DNA of 27,547 nucleotides. Origin: Candidatus Cloacimonadota bacterium (GTDB taxonomy: Bacteria > Cloacimonadota > Cloacimonadia > Cloacimonadales > Cloacimonadaceae). The stretch is taken from contig JALNYD010000008.1 in NCBI GenBank assembly GCA_023230025.1, positions 1 through 27,547 of the forward strand, read 5' to 3'. Under the pieces are notes generated by a model. That model was not told the DNA's origin and made no database searches. It saw only the letters and a list, made by a program, of their open reading frames with translations. Below, in pieces: positions 14,760 through 21,884 of this stretch. Made by a program: the position numbers and the translations under genes. The number at the start of each line of letters is the position of its first letter. Positions within the stretch are counted from its first letter, which is position 1.

Positions 14760-15578
14760 TTATATAAACACCTTCGCAGATAGATAGCCCACCACCTGGC
14801 TGTTGTTCCCGGAGGTTTTGCCAGAATGAGTATATTGAATAATCCTGGTTTGCGGATCTGTATAACGTTTGCTCATTTTGATCAGGCTCATGATTCCGCC
14901 AATGCCGCAAGCTTCGAGATTGCCATGAATCGCATCCCGCCACATCCCTTCGGCATCCAGAGCCATAAAATGCTGTCCCACCCGCTTGTCCATCGCTTCA
15001 GCTTTTGCGCTGGAGTGATAATGGGAAAGATCACTGGAAACCAGGATCAGGATTCGGCGGCTGGATTTATAGACCAGATCATAGAGAATATCAGCCAGAC
15101 GCTCCGCTACAGCAGGGATCTGATTTCCAATCATTACAGGGCATATTTTGGCATCGGGAAAGAAATAGCGGATCAGCGGCAATTGAATCTCCATGGAGTG
15201 TTCCAGCGCATGATAATCCAGATCCACGTTTTGATTGGCATGCGGGCTGAGCAGCCGGTACAAATCATGATCCAGTAAGAGATTTCCCAAAGGGCTTTCA
15301 TATTCGGTGTAGGGTGAAAGACTGAAATCAAAGTGAATCCCCTGATGCGAGGGGTGCAGAATTATGATGCTTTCAAATGGTTCATGGGCAATGCTCGCAA
15401 GCCCCAAACTGGCACATTTGCCGCTGTAAATATACCCGGCATGTGGCACCAGCAAACCAAGTGTGCGCTCGGTAGGAACCGCTGGTGCCGCATCCTGTAT
15501 CCAGGTCTCCAGCAGCTGCGTGATTTGATTGCCAAAACGGGGGTAAAAGGTTCCGGCATGTACTGTTTTACGGATCAT
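14760..15578 (-). CDS. amrB: MEMO1 family protein (AmmeMemoRadiSam system protein B)
   Basis: 272 aa, full length for the MEMO1 family, which has the fold of LigB-type non-haem-iron dioxygenases. The putative metal ligands known from human MEMO1 are conserved: His46 in VPHAGYIYSG, His78 in HPSHQG and Cys224 in ACGIGG. SSDLSHYH (His186) and the ALEHSMEIQLP motif are also present. Human MEMO1 binds iron and copper and has been tied to metal homeostasis; the bacterial role is open. The ATG overlaps the stop of the upstream ChaN-like gene (ATGA), so the two are coupled in translation. Confidence 0.93.
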   Translation of the reverse strand: MIRKTVHAGTFYPRFGNQITQLLETWIQDAAPAVPTERTLGLLVPHAGYIYSGKCASLGLASIAHEPFESIIILHPSHQGIHFDFSLSPYTEYESPLGNLLLDHDLYRLLSPHANQNVDLDYHALEHSMEIQLPLIRYFFPDAKICPVMIGNQIPAVAERLADILYDLVYKSSRRILILVSSDLSHYHSSAKAEAMDKRVGQHFMALDAEGMWRDAIHGNLEACGIGGIMSLIKMSKRYTDPQTRIIQYTHSGKTSGNNSQVVGYLSAKVFI

Positions 15579-16450
15579 CGCTGAGCCTCCACTTCATCCA
15601 TCAATAGCAAATGAGTGCCTGCTGACCTTTGAACTGCTGTAGCTTTGTGGTTGTGACTGTCTGCAACCCGGACTGGAGTAATTACAGCAATCTTGAGCTT
15701 GGGCAGGCGCTGCTGCAGGCGTGATACAGTGCCCAAAAACCCCTGGGAATGGAACGCTCCGTTGAAATGCAGGATTCTGGCTTTCTTATAGTAATCCAGG
15801 GCGATGTAGATACTCTCTGCCATGGTGTCATCCTTCAAGCACTGAGCCTGATAATAGTATTCCAGACTCTGGGGATCAATGTGATGTCCGCCGATGGTCT
15901 GCATGGTTTGCATAAAGGCATCATGATAGGCATCCTGAGGGGCACTGAACTCAGATGCAATCAATCTCCGTTCGGATTCTGGCAGATCTGCGATAAAATC
16001 CCAAGAGTTCCGCGTCACCTGCCCAGAATAATTGGTGGGGACATTGGCTGCCACCACAGGAAGCTGATGCTCTTTGGCATACATGATCAAAGGACGGTAG
16101 TCCTGCTCATAGCCTGGCCAAACCCTGCTGAGTTCAATAAACTCATCTTCCGTGATCTGCCCAGCCAGAAACTGATCCATGACGTCCTGAGTATCTCGCT
16201 CCCACATTTCAAATGAGAGAATCAGTTTGCGTTTGGAATCCTGCAGATAAGGCAGAAGCTCTCTTTGCAGGGCATGAATCTCTGCCACACCATGCTCTTC
16301 TCCAAAGAAGATCACATCATATTTGAGTAAGTCTCTGGCTAGTTTCGGAATCGTGAGTTCTTTGCCATTAGTGGCCTTCACGATCCTGAATCCAGCGTTT
16401 AAAGCACTGACCATCAGCATGATAGTGATGGCGGTTAATAGTTTCTTCAT
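15575..16450 (-). CDS. ChaN-like haem-binding family (Tiki superfamily) exported protein
   Basis: 291 aa with a signal peptide (about 1-19). The first conserved motif, FFGEEH with Glu51/Glu52/His53, is followed by IHALQRELL and LSFEMWERDTQ. After these come LAGQITEDEFIELSRVWPGYEQ (abbreviated here to its core) and, near the end, HFNGAFHSQGFLG. This is the ChaN/'haem-binding uptake' family (Cofac_haem_bdg), whose fold is shared with Tiki-type proteins that may be metalloproteases. Members bind haem or metals and are exported or lipid-anchored; no lipobox is seen here. It overlaps both neighbours by 4 nt. Its pairing with a MEMO1-like gene suggests a shared metal or haem theme, which is inference. 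Confidence 0.85.
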   Translation of the reverse strand: MKKLLTAITIMLMVSALNAGFRIVKATNGKELTIPKLARDLLKYDVIFFGEEHGVAEIHALQRELLPYLQDSKRKLILSFEMWERDTQDVMDQFLAGQITEDEFIELSRVWPGYEQDYRPLIMYAKEHQLPVVAANVPTNYSGQVTRNSWDFIADLPESERRLIASEFSAPQDAYHDAFMQTMQTIGGHHIDPQSLEYYYQAQCLKDDTMAESIYIALDYYKKARILHFNGAFHSQGFLGTVSRLQQRLPKLKIAVITPVRVADSHNHKATAVQRSAGTHLLLMDEVEAQR

Positions 16451-17055
16451 GATCTATCCTCTGTAGCAAAATCTAAGCGTCCCATGGCCATGTAGCCAGT
16501 CAAAAAATCACGCAGTCCCTGATAGTGCTCTTCCGGCACCTGAAGCTGGAGCCTGACTGTATCTGAATACTCCGCAGCCAGCTCCTGCACACCAAACTCC
16601 TGCATCTGATGCCGCAAAATCTCCAGCAAGCCATATTCGGTCTTCAGCCATAGCCGGACATAGCGAATATAAGGATGAACCTGCGCAATATCAATAGCTT
16701 CCTGAGTAGCCTGAGTGTAGGCATCGATCAGCCCCTTAACTCCCAGCTTGATACCTCCATAGTAACGTGTAACGATGGCCAGCACTCCTGATAGTTCATT
16801 GCGCAAAAGGCTGTTCAGAATCGGCTTACCTGCTGTCCCACTGGGTTCTCCGGCATCGGAGTAATACTGAGTTTCCTGAGCATAACCCAGAACATAGGCA
16901 TAGCAGTTGTGCGTGGCATTGGCATAGAGGATCTGATGCTCCTTCAAAATATCCTGCACCTGCTGAGTATCTGCAACAGGATGCAGAAAGGCGATAAACT
17001 CACTGCGTTGAATCTTGATCTGAGCCTGAACCGGAGTTACGATTGTAGATATCAC
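16447..17055 (-). CDS. YigZ/IMPACT family protein
   Basis: 202 aa from GTG 17053-17055, overlapping the umuC TAG by one base; there is no ATG alternative near the amino end. The family motifs are complete: SDAGEPSGTAGKPIL (66-80) and VTRYYGGIKLGVKGLIDAY (95-113). It has the two-domain arrangement of bacterial YigZ (an N-terminal IMPACT domain and a C-terminal EF-G-domain-IV-like part ending near 200). The eukaryotic homologue IMPACT acts on the Gcn2/Gcn1 stress pathway; the bacterial function is unknown, although a fold related to elongation factors suggests a nucleic-acid or ribosome link. It is the second gene of the umuC operon. Confidence 0.92.
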   Translation of the reverse strand: MISTIVTPVQAQIKIQRSEFIAFLHPVADTQQVQDILKEHQILYANATHNCYAYVLGYAQETQYYSDAGEPSGTAGKPILNSLLRNELSGVLAIVTRYYGGIKLGVKGLIDAYTQATQEAIDIAQVHPYIRYVRLWLKTEYGLLEILRHQMQEFGVQELAAEYSDTVRLQLQVPEEHYQGLRDFLTGYMAMGRLDFATEDRS

Positions 17056-18344
17056 TATTTAACCTTTGGAATCTCGTTCCAGGATGTGGTGAAGCGAGGA
17101 CTCAGCTTTGCCCGTCGCATTTCCCATTCTTTTTTGACGCCACTGCTGGCCACAGTCACGGTGTCTCTGCCATGAGCTTTGTTCAAACGATCAACCGCCT
17201 GCATCAACCGGCTGCGGCGATCATCCAGATAGTTCGCTTCGATGAAACTCAAGGGTACATCTCCTTCGGACATGATATCTGCTAACATGACTCCGGCTTT
17301 CTTGTATTCGAAACCTTCCAGATACAAATCATCCAAAAGCTGCAGGGCAATGCGGATCATATCCGGCGTATAAGCTGTAGGAGGAAACAGAGTTGTGGAT
17401 AGCGAATTGTTGTATTGCGGTCCCTCTTTGAAGCGATTGGTAGAAAGAAACACCATCAGGTGACCAGCCACGGATTTCTGAGCCCGGAGTTTTTCTGCAC
17501 TGCGAGTAACATAAGTGGAAACCGCTTCCGCCAGTTCACTTTGATCAGTCACCTGCCTGCCAAATGATTTAGAAGTTACAATGCTCTTTTTGCTTTGAGG
17601 CGCTTCATCAATTCCTACGCAGGAGTAGCCGCGCAGTTCCAGGATTGTCTTGTGCCCCACAACCGTCATATAGTGATCAATAAACTTATCGTCTGCATCC
17701 CGCAGTTGCAGGGCATTCTCAATCTTGTTTTGTTTGAGGAACTTCTGATATTGGCGTCCGATACCCCAGACATCACCCACATCGATTCGCTGCAAAGCCT
17801 TGGCAATCCTGGTTTCATCCAGCAGAGCCAGAGACCCTTTGAACCCCAGCACCCGTTTGGCATGATGATTGGCGCATTTGGCAAGGGTCTTGCTGCGGGA
17901 TATGCCCACCGAGACCGGAATCCCGGTCCAGCGGAACACAGTTCGTTTCAATTGCCTTCCCCATTCTTCATAGTCCTGGATCATCAGACCGCTTAGGTTC
18001 AGGAATGCTTCATCAATCGAGTATATCTCCACATCTGGACTGAACATGGAAAGCACATTCATCACCCGCGCACTCATATCGCCATAGAGGGCATAGTTTG
18101 AAGAGAGCAAAACTCCGCCATGTTTGTGGATGAAGGCTTCCTGCTTAAATCCCGGAGCCCCCATGGGTATCTTGAGAGCTTTTATTTCATTGCTGCGGGA
18201 GACGATGCAGCCATCATTGTTTGATAGCACGGCAACGGGCACCTTCGCCAGTTTGGGATTGAACACTCTTTCGCAGGATACATAGAAATTGTTACAATCC
18301 ACCAAGGCTATTATCTCTTTGTTTGACAGTCCGGTGCTATCCAT
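17055..18344 (-). CDS. umuC: Y-family DNA polymerase, UmuC type
   Basis: 429 aa, the usual UmuC length. The amino end has the palm motif ALVDCNNFYVSCERVF with Asp16, and the second catalytic pair is SIDEAF with Asp111/Glu112. The steric-gate aromatic is Phe20/Tyr21, and the C-terminal DUF4113-like end is KLSPRFTTSWNEIP. It would perform error-prone translesion synthesis. No umuD (the UmuD2 partner and cleavage target) is adjacent, so the partner must be elsewhere or absent. The clamp-binding hexapeptide expected as QxxLxF appears as DVPLSF, with Asp replacing the usual Gln. The promoter region contains two inverted repeats (18380-18410), suggesting regulation. It is the first gene of a five-gene operon whose later members do not act in DNA repair in any known way. 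Confidence 0.94.
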   Translation of the reverse strand: MDSTGLSNKEIIALVDCNNFYVSCERVFNPKLAKVPVAVLSNNDGCIVSRSNEIKALKIPMGAPGFKQEAFIHKHGGVLLSSNYALYGDMSARVMNVLSMFSPDVEIYSIDEAFLNLSGLMIQDYEEWGRQLKRTVFRWTGIPVSVGISRSKTLAKCANHHAKRVLGFKGSLALLDETRIAKALQRIDVGDVWGIGRQYQKFLKQNKIENALQLRDADDKFIDHYMTVVGHKTILELRGYSCVGIDEAPQSKKSIVTSKSFGRQVTDQSELAEAVSTYVTRSAEKLRAQKSVAGHLMVFLSTNRFKEGPQYNNSLSTTLFPPTAYTPDMIRIALQLLDDLYLEGFEYKKAGVMLADIMSEGDVPLSFIEANYLDDRRSRLMQAVDRLNKAHGRDTVTVASSGVKKEWEMRRAKLSPRFTTSWNEIPKVK

Positions 18345-18379
18345 ATCTCTCCTCTTCGGTTACAGATTGTAGATAGGGT

Positions 18380-18410
18380 GAGCTTTGTCAAGCTCAGTTT
18401 GCATGGCAAA
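18380..18410 (-). promoter_or_regulatory. umuC promoter region with two inverted repeats
   Basis: On the - strand TTGACA is at 18391-18386, 41 bp before the umuC ATG. It lies within the perfect inverted repeat GAGCTT-TGTC-AAGCTC (18380-18395). A second one, TTTGC-ATG-GCAAA (18398-18410), lies just upstream. The -10 is not clear (TACAAT follows at 14 bp, which is short). Inverted repeats over a -35 are typical operator positions. They do not match the LexA boxes of E. coli or Bacillus. Confidence 0.4.
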
Positions 18411-18446
18411 GAAAAGCGCTTGCCATCGGGGGGTGATGACAAGCGC
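18411..18446 (-). terminator. Terminator of the LruC-domain lipoprotein gene
   Basis: Read leftward: stem GCGCTTG (18446-18440) / CAAGCGC (18422-18416), extended inside by GATG/CATC past one mismatch, with a C-rich loop and then TTTTC. It lies about 24 bp after the stop of the gene ending at 18470 and before the umuC promoter. Confidence 0.75.
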
Positions 18447-18469
18447 AGATGGATGTGTATCGGGTTTTC

Positions 18470-20434
18470 TTATGGGGTCAAATAGATGTAATCGCTGTCG
18501 CGATATCCGGGTTTGTTCATATACCAATCCGTATAGGATGAGCCGCTGCTTTGTGCCCAGTTTTTAAACTTCAGATGAGCTCTGGTGATCTGAGCATTTT
18601 CCACAGGGTAATCCCAGGAAGCGGGAATATTGACAGCCCAGGGCAGATTCTCGGCAGTTTTGAACCAATTTCCGCCAGCACTGGAATCGTCACCGGTATT
18701 GAACAGGTCATCATCCATCAATGCCGTGGGTGTAAATCCCGGCAGATGAATCTCGTGGCTACGCACACGATTGGCCATAATGAAAGGATTGTAAGGAGGA
18801 GCTTCAACATTCACGATGTTGATCGGATTCTGCAGCTTGAAACTGAGACTGAACTCCACAGGTGCATAATAGGGCATCCCGATCTCGGTATTGATGAAAT
18901 GCTCCTGCTGGGGAATCAGATCAAAGGCACTGTTAAACATCCGCATCACTGCTTCTGAGCCTTCTTCCATCGCAAACAAGCCAGGATGGCTGGCATTGAT
19001 TGCATAGATATTGGAGCTGGCAAAGGGAACTTCGATGGCAAAACCATTGGCTTTGCGCGCTCCGATTGCTTTCAACCGGAACCGCATTTCTACTTTCTTG
19101 ACCCGGTTAGCTGCCTGAGTGATCTGATTGTAGTTGTACTCAACTACCATGTCGTTAAAATCGTAATCGCCAACATTGGGCCAGAGATCCTCAAAGGCAA
19201 GGGTGCCCCAGGCATCAGACCCATAGGTATAGTTATTGAAAGCCAGTTCTGGATCAGTGGGATAGTCATCATAATAGTCGATGATCCCATCAGAATCTGT
19301 ATCAGGTGATCCCGCAATAGGATAAATCCCGGTGAAATCCACGGCTTCGATTGGATTCACTGTAATAAAGAACACCAGATCATTGAAATCATCATCACTG
19401 CCGGAAGTACGATTCAGGTCTTCAAATCCGATCAGGAATCTTTGAAATTGACTATCAAAGACCATCACACTGTGCTGTTTATCGGCAGGATTGCCTTCGG
19501 GATTCAATTCGGGAGTGGAATAATAGACTTGGGCAGTTGTGCTGACATTGGTACCTGAACCACCAGGTGTGAAGCCATTGGATACCAGGAACCAGCCCAG
19601 AGTAGTGCCGCCTTCAAACTGACCAAGATAAACTGTATCCCCTGGGTTCAATTGCCCCCCATCACCCTGTAAAGATGCATTAGGTAGAATCAGGGTGCGG
19701 GTTCCGATCTCTGAAGTGGTTTGAGGAGCGTTGCCATTGGGATAGGTGTGGAAACCCAAGGAGTTTTTGTAGTTTGCTCCTTCGTGTACAAAGGTAATCC
19801 AAACTTGAGCAGCCTGGTCAATCTTAAGATTTTGCTGATTATCCGATTGTAAGTATTCCGGATGGCTTACATCCAGGGCAATATATTCTGGTAGAGAGGC
19901 ATTGACCCGGCTGAGGAACTCTGCTTCCAAAGGCACATTGGTGCGCGGTGAAGGCAATCCCTGAGAATTGTAGCTAATCCCGGGAATAAAACTCCAGTCC
20001 TTACTGTCCGGAGCCTTATAAACACCCTTCTCTTCAGCAACGCTACCCCCAAAAGTGTAGGAAACCTGGTTGTTCACAATCGGTATCTCAATGGTGGACA
20101 TATAGCCACGTGCCCAAATGCTGGCTACCCGGCTGGGCAGATTCAGTTTGGTTTCAAACTTACCTATATCATCGGTGGCACCTTTGGCAATTGGAGAGCT
20201 CAATGCTGAAGGAGCAGCGTCAAACAGCTCAAACACTACATGAGATACGGGTTCAGACCGGTTTGTAAGAACCTGTAAATCCACATTTATCAGACGACTT
20301 GCCTGCCAGTCAAAATCCGGAGAAATTGTAAGATCCTTGACTGGGACAAAAGCGTCGTCTTCCTTTTCAGCGCAGGCTGTCAGCAACAGCGCAAACACAC
20401 TGACTATCATAATCAATATATATGTTCGTTTCAT
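18470..20434 (-). CDS. LruC-domain (DUF4114/DUF4842) surface lipoprotein
   Basis: 654 aa with GAGGTG upstream of the ATG. The lipoprotein signal has lipobox LLTAC, Cys21, followed by an acidic KEDD stretch. In Bacteroidetes such residues near the lipid cysteine can act as a surface-export signal, though I cannot confirm this here. The middle has a DUF4114-like element, FEDLNRTSGSDDDFNDLVF. Next comes a short thrombospondin type-3/Ca-binding-like motif, DTDSDGIIDYYDDYPTDP. The C-terminal half is DUF4842-like, with FEDLWPNVGDYDFNDMVVEY and a string of beta-rich segments. This is the architecture of LruC-domain proteins of Leptospira and Bacteroidetes, which are outer-surface proteins of unknown role. 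The Asp-rich motifs suggest calcium binding. It has its own promoter and terminator, so it is a single-gene unit. Confidence 0.88.
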   Translation of the reverse strand: MKRTYILIMIVSVFALLLTACAEKEDDAFVPVKDLTISPDFDWQASRLINVDLQVLTNRSEPVSHVVFELFDAAPSALSSPIAKGATDDIGKFETKLNLPSRVASIWARGYMSTIEIPIVNNQVSYTFGGSVAEEKGVYKAPDSKDWSFIPGISYNSQGLPSPRTNVPLEAEFLSRVNASLPEYIALDVSHPEYLQSDNQQNLKIDQAAQVWITFVHEGANYKNSLGFHTYPNGNAPQTTSEIGTRTLILPNASLQGDGGQLNPGDTVYLGQFEGGTTLGWFLVSNGFTPGGSGTNVSTTAQVYYSTPELNPEGNPADKQHSVMVFDSQFQRFLIGFEDLNRTSGSDDDFNDLVFFITVNPIEAVDFTGIYPIAGSPDTDSDGIIDYYDDYPTDPELAFNNYTYGSDAWGTLAFEDLWPNVGDYDFNDMVVEYNYNQITQAANRVKKVEMRFRLKAIGARKANGFAIEVPFASSNIYAINASHPGLFAMEEGSEAVMRMFNSAFDLIPQQEHFINTEIGMPYYAPVEFSLSFKLQNPINIVNVEAPPYNPFIMANRVRSHEIHLPGFTPTALMDDDLFNTGDDSSAGGNWFKTAENLPWAVNIPASWDYPVENAQITRAHLKFKNWAQSSGSSYTDWYMNKPGYRDSDYIYLTP

Positions 20435-20467
20435 AATTCACCTCATTGGGAACTGATGTTTGAACAT

Positions 20468-20495
20468 ATAATAAGCGACCTGCGCTATCCGTCAA
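20468..20495 (-). promoter_or_regulatory. Promoter of the LruC-domain lipoprotein gene
   Basis: On the - strand: TTGACG (20495-20490), 16-bp spacer, TATTAT (20473-20468), located 34 bp upstream of the ATG at 20434. Confidence 0.6.
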
Positions 20496-20520
20496 GGACT
20501 TTTTTTGAAAAAATGCAATT

Positions 20521-21552
20521 TTACTTAAGGTGTAGATGCCTCAAACCAGCCCTAAGCCCGCTAGATGCCTGATATCTAAGCTCTTTATACATAGCAGAAT
20601 ATTTTGCCCTGCGGTATTCCTTCTGCATGTTCTGGTTCAGGAATGAAGCCGGTAATTGCGGAAGTGCAATATTCTGCTCTGATGCCCATTGTAATAAACT
20701 CTGAACATAACCATACACTTTGAAGGCCTGCAGAGTCCAATGCTGCCAGGGTTTGGGATTCAAGCCAAAATGGATGCAGGCAGCGTCTGGATCTTTATCC
20801 ATCAGGTATTCAGAGGTCATGGGAGCTGCACTCGAATAGGCAAAAAGGGAATTGATCACCGATTCATCAGTCATTGAATAGGCTATGCTATGAGAATTAT
20901 AGACTCCGGTTGTATGCAGTGGGATCACTTTTTCCATCTGCTTTTGCCAGATATCAATAAAATCCAGATGTGAGCGGTTCAACACAAAACAATTGGTTTG
21001 ATACACCCGCTCGATTCTGCTGTTCTGGAGATCTCCCACATCCTGTTGCCACTGCTCCCTTACTTTTCGTGGTATGCTCCCATAGCTGTCCCCATGGGAG
21101 TAGTAGTTCCGGTACACAGAGGCATTTTCTTCCTTGCCCCGTTGCCGGATCTGGATCGTATTGTCCGGACAAACAAAGAATCTTTCCAGATTGCCGCTAA
21201 CTATGCAATCGGCATCCATCCAGACGATGATATCAGTTTCAGCAGTGGCAATAGCCCCAGGCTTCTGGGTGCAGATGCTGCGGCTGTCAGTTCGGGTGGT
21301 GGGAAAAACTTTGGTGCCTGGGATACTCTCCAAAAAACAAGTATCCTCCAATGACAGATCATAAGCTAAAACGTGGTAGGGGCAGATCATTCCCTGGTAA
21401 CGCATGGATAGACCCAAAAGCAGCGCACCCCACAAAAAACTGTGGTCACACGCAGTAACTACGGTGTGCTGAGAGCAGAGATACTGTTCTGACGATGCAC
21501 CCGCACTGCGCTCATGATGATTAGCCGTAGTTGAATCCTTTTTGATATCCAC
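20521..21552 (-). CDS. Glycosyltransferase-like protein (GT-A fold, GT8-like)
   Basis: 343 aa from GTG 21552, supported by GGGAGA a few bases upstream; no better ATG lies near. The core looks like a nucleotide-sugar transferase. HTVVTACDHSFLWGALLLGLSM is a typical first beta strand and helix, and DIIVWMDADCIVSGNLERFF carries the metal/nucleotide-binding DxD (Asp113-Ala-Asp115). A later segment, YQTNCFVLNRSHLDFIDIW, matches the acceptor-side region of such enzymes. The C-terminal part is basic. It would act in the cytoplasm on surface polysaccharide or glycoprotein. The acceptor and sugar cannot be inferred. Stand-alone gene with its own promoter. Confidence 0.75.
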   Translation of the reverse strand: MDIKKDSTTANHHERSAGASSEQYLCSQHTVVTACDHSFLWGALLLGLSMRYQGMICPYHVLAYDLSLEDTCFLESIPGTKVFPTTRTDSRSICTQKPGAIATAETDIIVWMDADCIVSGNLERFFVCPDNTIQIRQRGKEENASVYRNYYSHGDSYGSIPRKVREQWQQDVGDLQNSRIERVYQTNCFVLNRSHLDFIDIWQKQMEKVIPLHTTGVYNSHSIAYSMTDESVINSLFAYSSAAPMTSEYLMDKDPDAACIHFGLNPKPWQHWTLQAFKVYGYVQSLLQWASEQNIALPQLPASFLNQNMQKEYRRAKYSAMYKELRYQASSGLRAGLRHLHLK

Positions 21553-21582
21553 TATTCTCCCATGATAGTTGCGTTTACTGGC

Positions 21583-21611
21583 ATATTATTATAGCAGCGG
21601 ATAATGGTCAA
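21583..21611 (-). promoter_or_regulatory. Promoter of the glycosyltransferase-like gene
   Basis: On the - strand: TTGACC (21611-21606), 17-bp spacer, TAATAT (21588-21583), about 31 bp upstream of the GTG at 21552. Confidence 0.55.
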
Positions 21612-21636
21612 GCATTTTTTCTCTTTCCGGATTCCA

Positions 21637-21713
21637 CCTCATTAGTTGTGGTCACAATGCGGTTACCTTGCCCTTACTTTCGTAACCACATCGTAACGGC
21701 ATCGTGAGCATAA
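21637..21713. repeat. Dispersed palindromic repeat, copy 2
   Basis: Second copy of the 77-bp element at 6532-6608. The core hairpin is GGTTAC (21661-21666) / GTAACC (21682-21687) with a 15-nt loop, enclosed by ATGC (21657-21660) / GCAT (21699-21702). Compared with copy 1 one base pair of the core stem has changed on both sides (C-G to T-A), keeping the hairpin intact. It lies between divergent genes (20521-21552 on the - strand and 21885 onward on the + strand). The rest of the 21553-21884 gap holds the leftward promoter at 21583-21611 and an orphan TTGACA at 21817-21822 with no good -10. Confidence 0.7.
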
Positions 21714-21884
21714 CAAATGGGGGTGAATCCTCAGTTGAACCCTTTACCCCAATCCCTGTTCCCTTCTTCAATGCTGAATCTCAGGATCGCTATCAGGCTT
21801 GGGAGTGCAATTTACATTGACAGCTTTACCATCTTTTACAAAGCTCCATTTAAGAAAGACTGACCCCCAAATTGAGGTATGAAT

